A stretch of 64,000 bases of DNA from Beverwykella pulmonaria (Eukaryota; Ascomycota; Dothideomycetes; Pleosporales; Melanommataceae): contig BCHH01000002.1 in assembly GCA_001599595.1 (NCBI GenBank), forward strand, positions 844,390 to 908,389, read 5' to 3'. A program made the position numbers and the translations under genes. The notes beneath the pieces are model-generated. The model was not told the origin of the DNA. It worked only from the letters and a program-made list of their open reading frames with translations, and did not search any database. Positions 58,851-64,000 of this stretch are shown one piece after another. Each line of letters opens with the position of its first letter. The stretch's first letter is position 1.

Positions 58851-59691
58851 TCGGAAGTCACGTCCTCCTCACTTTGTCGTCTTTGTCGTGCGGGTCTCAT
58901 CTCTGAGCTTCGGCGGTAATGGCCTTCTGTCCTAAATAGTCGGTCGTGGTGCAACGGGGTCAGGAAATCCGGATCGGTTCTCTTGGTATCGGGTTCTGTT
59001 TCATCTCTTTATTATTGAGTCTTCATGAGACTATCGATTAGTGGCGATTGCTTTGCGACCGCATGGGGCTCGATGCGGCTAAAGGTGGTTTTCATCCGAT
59101 ATGTTCTACGCATCTCTCCATGCAACACGAGCAGTCGGTATAACATGAAGCTCACGACCTATGTACACTAGATAACTGCGGTATGAATTAAATCTTACAC
59201 TGCTTGCTTCTGACTCTAACCTTGCCGTGTGATTCTTCGTAGTCCTAATGATTATCTCTTTTTGAGATTCGCACCTCTAACCTAGCACTGCTACTGCCTT
59301 CGTATTCCGAGTCCTTGCTCACTGCTATCCGTCTACATATATCTTGATTCTCCTCCCCCTGAATTGGAGTTAATTATTATGAGGTGCTAGATTCTAGATG
59401 TAGAACGTAAGAGGAAGCGGCCCAGAGTCCCCATGTAGATACATTACCCGCAGCTACCCTATCTCCTCATCCCATTTTCCGCAATTCAAGCGTGATCTCC
59501 TACATCAGCTCACTGCCACGGGAGCCCACAGGCAGTTACAAACGCAGCTTCCCGCCCAAGGGCCCCACTCACATCATTCGTCTGCTTGGCTTGTACATCC
59601 TTCTTTCTAGGCTACTCCCTTTGAGTTTCAAGTCTTGAGTTGTATATATACTTGTTTTTGCAGAATAAGGTCATTCCGTTCAAATTTTCAA
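58851..59691. other. 3' flank of NHP6 and spacer
   Basis: No gene seen. AT-rich in places; upstream flank of the tRNA. Confidence 0.45.
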
Positions 59692-59779
59692 GCATCCGTG
59701 GCCCAGTGGTTAGGGTATCGCCTTCCCATTGTCAACAGGCAAGAGGCGGGGGTCGGGGGTTCAAATCCCTCCGGTTGCA
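59692..59779 (+). tRNA. tRNA-Gly (CCC) with short intron
   Basis: The 88-nt gene folds as a tRNA. Acceptor GCATCCG (59692-59698) pairs with CGGTTGC (59772-59778) except for one T-T at the fourth pair. D-arm GCCC-AGTGGTTA-GGGT; anticodon stem TCGCC/GGCGG with anticodon CCC at 59725-59727. A roughly 15-nt intron follows one base after the anticodon (about 59729-59743), the canonical place. T-arm GGGGG-TTCAAAT-CCCTC; discriminator A. A T12 run at 59832 could serve as a Pol III stop, though it is 50 nt away. Anticodon and arms are clear; intron limits may shift by one or two bases. Confidence 0.85.
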
Positions 59780-60325
59780 GTATTGGTTCTATTATTTGAA
59801 TAACGCTGACTCTCTTGTGGTTTATTTTGCCTTTTTTTTTTTTGGGGGGGGGGGGGGTCGTTTCGATGCTCTTACTTTTAGTTGTTACTAAGAGAGATTC
59901 ATCGTGAGCTTAGGGTGTGAGCTCAAACTCTTTCTCAGATTTGATTTTTGAACTTCTATTAGTCTTTTTCCACCTATTTAGAGTGTGACCTAAGTGTAGA
60001 GAATTGGTAAGAATATGAGGAGACATGAGTAGACATTGACACTTTACATTTTGGCCATGAGTCTTGTGAGATGCGACATCTACGTTGAACATCATTGTTC
60101 TTCCACAATTCTCGAATTCGCTTTCTTATGCCCTAGACGCCTTGCTTACCCGTGCTGGGATGCTCCTTTCACAGCGCAAACAATATGACCCTATGATAAC
60201 CCTAAGCATAGCTTCCAGAACCAAATCACCTCGATGCGTCAAATAACATAGTTACTCTTGCTAAATCCGCACGCAATTTCCTCAAATCTTGCAAGTCCAT
60301 AACTTCCTCTGCTGTAAACAATGCC
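59780..60325. other. Spacer with T12-G14 homopolymer junction
   Basis: Runs of 12 T and 14 G lie directly next to each other at 59832-59857, possibly a Pol III terminator followed by a G run. Otherwise this is the 3' flank of SEC11. No gene. Confidence 0.5.
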
Positions 60326-60972
60326 TTACTCCCGCTGCAGAACGACCATCAGTCCCATGATCCCCAACATGGCCTGCTTGAGCCATGGATACTCACTCAG
60401 GAGAATCGTCACATATCCCACGAACGGAATGAATCCTACGACGCTTCCAATGACGTCCTCTTTGCGGTTCAGAAATGATTGTCCCGTTGCGTAAAGCTCG
60501 GTGTCGTCGGCAGCGTTGTTGTCGCCCTTGGTGAGGAGGCGAAGGGGCGATTTGCTAGAGAAAATGTTAGCATCTACATTCCTCACAACTTTGACAACTA
60601 AAAGCTCCTCCTATCTGGCCCAATCCAGATCTCCAACAACTTCAATCCCGTCATATACAGGAACGAAAGTATAGCTTACCCTCCACCAAATCTCCTCACA
60701 ACCCGATGCACAATCGGGATATCCTTGCCCTTCACATTATACACCACAATCTCTCCGACCTTTGTATCCAGCCCCCGATTCCACAGGAACAGCAGATCGC
60801 CTCGCTGGAACGCAGGTTCCATGGACCCGGAGAGCACGACGACGATGGGCGAGGGCGAGTCGCTGACTACGGAGAGCCCTTTCCACAGCATGAAGGCAGT
60901 GGAGAGGACGAGAGCGAAGTTGAGGAGTTGTGTGGCTAGTTGCCGGGGTTGGAGGTTTCCGAGACCGAGCAT
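60326..60972 (-). CDS. SEC11: Signal peptidase complex catalytic subunit
   Basis: ER membrane serine protease that removes signal peptides. Two exons on the minus strand, 60972-60680 and 60554-60326, separated by a 125-nt intron, give 173 residues, the usual Sec11 size. The N-terminal transmembrane segment ([21 protein letters not shown]) is followed by the catalytic Ser in [16 protein letters not shown], the His in [11 protein letters not shown] and the Asp in [12 protein letters not shown], the Ser-His-Asp arrangement of eukaryotic signal peptidases. The C-terminal helix GIMGLMVVL closes the protein. Start [11 protein letters not shown] at 60972 is the first ATG. Confidence 0.96.
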
Positions 60973-61427
60973 TGTGGTGGTTTGCGGAGTGAGGATGCGG
61001 GTGGTAAGCGCTCGACGTAAGAGAGGTTTTTGTAAAAGCTGAGGGTTTGGACGATTGGAACTTGGGTTTGCGCCTGGCGACGAGGTGACGCGAAGAGCAG
61101 TAGTGGTGGAGCTGCGGGTTCGGGGAAGCTTGATGCCACATTCGACATTTCGATGATTGGCTGCTGACTACTTAGTCAGCGAAACAAATCGTCTATTGAA
61201 ATAATAAACCTCCAAGTCGCAAACATGCAGTACCAGTTCCGTCAAGTACACACTAATTTTAGAAAGCACACTGCTGGATTTCTCACCTACCGTCGCGACT
61301 GGACTCGGTCGTCAACGTCTAGCTTTACCTGTTGCTTTCAATTATCTCGCTTCTCATGCGATTCTTCCTCGTCACAAGTGAGGTGCCCACCCACCAACTT
61401 TATGCAGCTCGTCACCTATCAACTTCT
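60973..61427. other. SEC11 promoter and left flank of transposon
   Basis: Includes a perfect-arm palindrome GCTGACTA..TAGTCAGC at about 61163. The left end of the transposon must lie in this stretch, but I could not find a clear terminal inverted repeat. Confidence 0.4.
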
Positions 61428-62630
61428 ATGGCTCAACCAACTACTGCTCGATTGCCCTGCAATGAAGCAGATATAATCCTTGCTATCTCATCTATTGATC
61501 GAGCCCAAATTACAACGGAGTGACGTGCTGCCTTAACGTTTAATGTCTCCTGATCGACCCTCCGCAAACGACGCGCCGGTATTGCTGCACGATCGGATTG
61601 TGAGCCTAATTCAAGGAAGCTCACCAAGCTAGAAGAGGAAGCGGTTGTTAGGCATATATTAGACCTGGTTTCACGAGGGGTTCCGCCTACCCTTAACGCT
61701 GTGCGACATATGGCTAATAAGCTACTCTCTGAATGCGATGCTGGAAAGGTTGGCAAGAACTGGACATCTAACTTTGTTTAGTGTACAGAGAGCCTTCCTA
61801 CCCGTTTCACACGGCCGTACGATAGGCATAGAGCTATATGCGAGGATCCTATAATTATTAGTGGCTGATTTGAGCGGGTACAGCGTACAAAGGCTACATG
61901 TGGGATCTTGGATGACGATACCTACAACTTTGATGAAGCTGACTTCATGAGGGGCAAGATAACACCTCAAGTGGTTGTTACTGGCACGGAGGGGCACAGT
62001 CAGCCTAAGGGAGTACAGCCAAGCGATCGTGAGTGGGCTTCAGTTATCCAGGGAGTTAACGCTGCTGGGTGGGCAATCCCACCTTGCATTGTCCTTAGAG
62101 GCCAGTACCACCTCTCCGCCTAGTATAAGGAGGATCTTCCACGCGACTGGGAGGTTGCAGTTAGCGACAACGGCTGGACTACCAACGACCATGGAGTTGC
62201 CTAGCTAACGCACTTTATTAATAAGCATACAGACAATAGGATAGTAGGCGCACGCTGGCTGCTCATCCTAGATGGCCACGAGAGCCACCACTCTGATAAG
62301 TTCGAGGATATGTGCAAGGAGAATAATACCTTTACGCTCTGTATGCCAGCGCATTCATCCCACCTCCTGCAGCCACTTGACGTTGGCTGCTTCTCGCCAT
62401 TAAAGCGCGCGTACGGGCGTCAGATTGAGGGTTTGATCCGCAGCCACATCAACCATATCACCAAGCTTGAGTTCTTACCTACCTCTAAGGCGGCCTTTAC
62501 TCAGGCATTTACTGCAGATAACATCAGAGAAAGCTTTCGAGGTGCTAGCCTAGTTCCATTTAATCCAAATACAGTACTATCACAGTTTGATGTGGTAGTT
62601 CGTACGTCATCACCACTAGCTCTACCGTAA
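61428..62630 (+). mobile_element. Degenerate pogo/Fot1-family DDE transposon
   Basis: A single frame of 400 codons encodes a pogo-type (Tigger/Fot1) transposase, with helix-turn-helix remains (AALTFNVS..STLRKRRAG), a CENP-B-like region (KLTKLEEEAVVRHILDLVSRGVPPT) and the DDE domain. The DDE landmarks are [52 protein letters not shown] and CMPAHSSHLLQPLDVGCFSPLKRAYGRQ. There are no frameshifts, but six in-frame stops: TGA at 61521, 61551 and 61866, TAG at 61779, 62121 and 62202. Two of the TAGs (62121, 62202) stand where this family usually has Trp. The element is inactive. Its ends and inverted repeats are not resolved. Confidence 0.88.
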
Positions 62631-63662
62631 AGAAATAGAAGAGGCTCAGATAATAAGCATTGTAATCCTATCTAGAGGCAGAAGAAAGCATGAAGAAGAA
62701 GAAGACGTAGAGGCCGGTAGAACTGGCCTCGCACTAAGGATCCGAGGCGAGCCGAAGGATCCTCCAACCAAGGCCCAGCCCTTTAAGAGAGATGAATCGC
62801 TGCCAAGCCACGTTGGCAGCGGGGAACACTAATAGGCTAAATCACATGACATCTGAGCCATATTGCCTCCGTACAGGCCCGGTACCGGCCTTACAATTGC
62901 GAAGGTGGTGAGATTTGGTGGGGTAGTTTCACGTTCACAACCAGTCATATACCCATCAGAGTATTACGCCAGAAGGACCTAGGTAGTATCCTTATAAGTC
63001 ACGTGATTTATTTGTGATCAGTATCCTTGGCGGAACCGATCACACTGATCATCAACCCTGATAATTCAATAGTTAGCAATACATTGGTTACTACTTGAAC
63101 AAATACTCTTTTTAGAAAGCCAATTCCTTTACTGTCTTAGTATTCGCACCGGTGGTCCTCCACCACTTACCCAGAGAACCCACCCGCTAGACCTCTATTG
63201 GTTCTCTTCCTCACCAGAAGCTCTTCAGCCATCTTCAGGGTCTTTACAAATCAGTACTTGAATTCTTTTTCCTAAAGATTAAACTACTAACGTCGTTAAT
63301 TTCTTCTAATCTTCTAAATGCTAACAAGAGATCTAAGAAGTTCTTGAAGTCTTGAAAAAACCTCTGCCTAACAGTGCTAATTTATATCTTCTGCTAGCAC
63401 CCAACACTTTGCACTTTTCATTATCTAGTAGTCGTTCCCCAATTATTCGGGTTGATGCTGTTGTACGTGTTCTGTATATGCTATTAGCGTAGATATCGAT
63501 GCCACAACAATTCGTTAACTTCATACGCTAGTAATACTCCCAGTTATTCTAACTCCGTCTGTGGCCGTGCTGTGGACGTGGCCCATTACCACCCCCTGGT
63601 TTTTTTCAATCTTATCTCGATAACTAACATCGCCCATGTACACCGAGTATGTCTGTCCGCTG
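62631..63662. other. AT-rich repeat-like region
   Basis: Downstream flank of the transposase. From about 62890 the sequence is AT-rich and studded with stops, like degraded transposon DNA. It contains TCACGTGA at about 62999 and two nearby GATCA-type repeats. It separates the transposon from the HET fragment. No intact gene. Confidence 0.45.
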
Positions 63663-64000
63663 TCAGCTAGCTTCAGAAATGTGTGAAGTCTGGCAAACCT
63701 GGGAGCCCTTGGGCTGCTTGTCGAGGTCTGGTATCCGTCGATCGCTCAAAGATTCTTGTATCTCCCTTTGCAACCGTGCGAATGCTTTCCTTCGTCCCTC
63801 CCCGTAGATAAGTGGCATGTGTATATCGAAAATGCCGAGCAAGGAGTACGCCGCGTCTTCTTCGCGTTTTGTCTCACGTCCATGTGACCATGACATTCTT
63901 TCATCAATGCTAAACTCAGAAAGTGGGCTTCCTTTGAGCGCTTGCATAGATATTCTAGTTATATCGTGAATTTGTTGCGCAAGGGAATGTTTGCCACCCA
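63663..64000 (-). CDS. HET-domain (heterokaryon incompatibility) protein, partial
   Basis: Partial minus-strand gene entering from the right window edge. The visible part reads QQIHDITRISMQALKGSPLSEFSIDERMSWSHGRETKREEDAAYSLLGIFDIHMPLIYGEGRRKAFARLQREIQ, the C-terminal part of the HET domain seen in HET-E-type proteins and fungal NLRs. The frame stays open to the window end, so the start is outside. After the domain the frame runs for about 30 residues of low similarity to a stop at 63663; there may be an intron after SQ (donor gtttgc) or the gene may be truncated by the AT-rich sequence next to it. No NACHT or repeat domain is visible downstream in this window. Confidence 0.82.
   Translation of the reverse strand, partial: GGKHSLAQQIHDITRISMQALKGSPLSEFSIDERMSWSHGRETKREEDAAYSLLGIFDIHMPLIYGEGRRKAFARLQREIQESLSDRRIPDLDKQPKGSQVCQTSHISEAS

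Noticed and set aside
22549..62870. The 14-bp core TGACATCYGAGCC shared by the sequence after the N gap and the right flank of the pogo element
   Set aside because: Too short, and the flanking sequence does not align further; could be a common end but not supportable.

Overview
This 64 kb window is nuclear DNA of a filamentous ascomycete (Pezizomycotina). Genes are split by short introns of about 45-60 nt with GTRNGT-type donors and CTAAC-like branch points. The products are typical of that group: DUF6536 membrane protein, Zn2Cys6 regulator, fungal Atg11, Mzm1, Sec11, ERG6 and HET-domain proteins. Placement in Dothideomycetes is only a guess. Exon borders were worked out by hand from splice signals, reading frame and remembered family conservation; no database search was run.

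Left part (1-22 kb): a DUF6536 membrane protein gene (minus), then an accessory metabolic stretch. This holds a secreted type-B carboxylesterase, a Zn2Cys6 transcription factor, an ARA2-like aldo/keto reductase, and a divergent pair encoding betaine aldehyde dehydrogenase (minus) and choline oxidase (plus), the two enzymes that turn choline into glycine betaine. A fast-evolving F-box/LRR-like gene follows. One esterase intron has a GG donor where GT is expected.

Middle (22-34 kb): a 102-base N gap flanked by two copies of a palindromic MITE-like repeat and an old tandem duplication. Then comes a dense housekeeping block: pyruvate dehydrogenase E1 beta, sterol C-24 methyltransferase (ERG6), splicing factor Slt11, mitochondrial LYR protein Mzm1, ER-shaping Lunapark, and a hypothetical gene. 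Many neighbours share short divergent promoters.

34-47 kb: a hypothetical protein with a duplicated FYxP-type motif and a triplicated leader repeat, then about 9 kb with few convincing genes but several broken coding-like stretches, and a small Cys-rich hypothetical protein.

47-61 kb: a second housekeeping block: CCDC174-like protein, homoserine dehydrogenase, Atg11, CENP-H, the HMG-box protein Nhp6, an intron-containing tRNA-Gly(CCC) and signal peptidase Sec11.

Right edge (61-64 kb): a pogo/Fot1-family transposase that keeps one open frame except for six nonsense codons, AT-rich sequence, and the fragment of a HET (heterokaryon incompatibility) gene that runs off the window.
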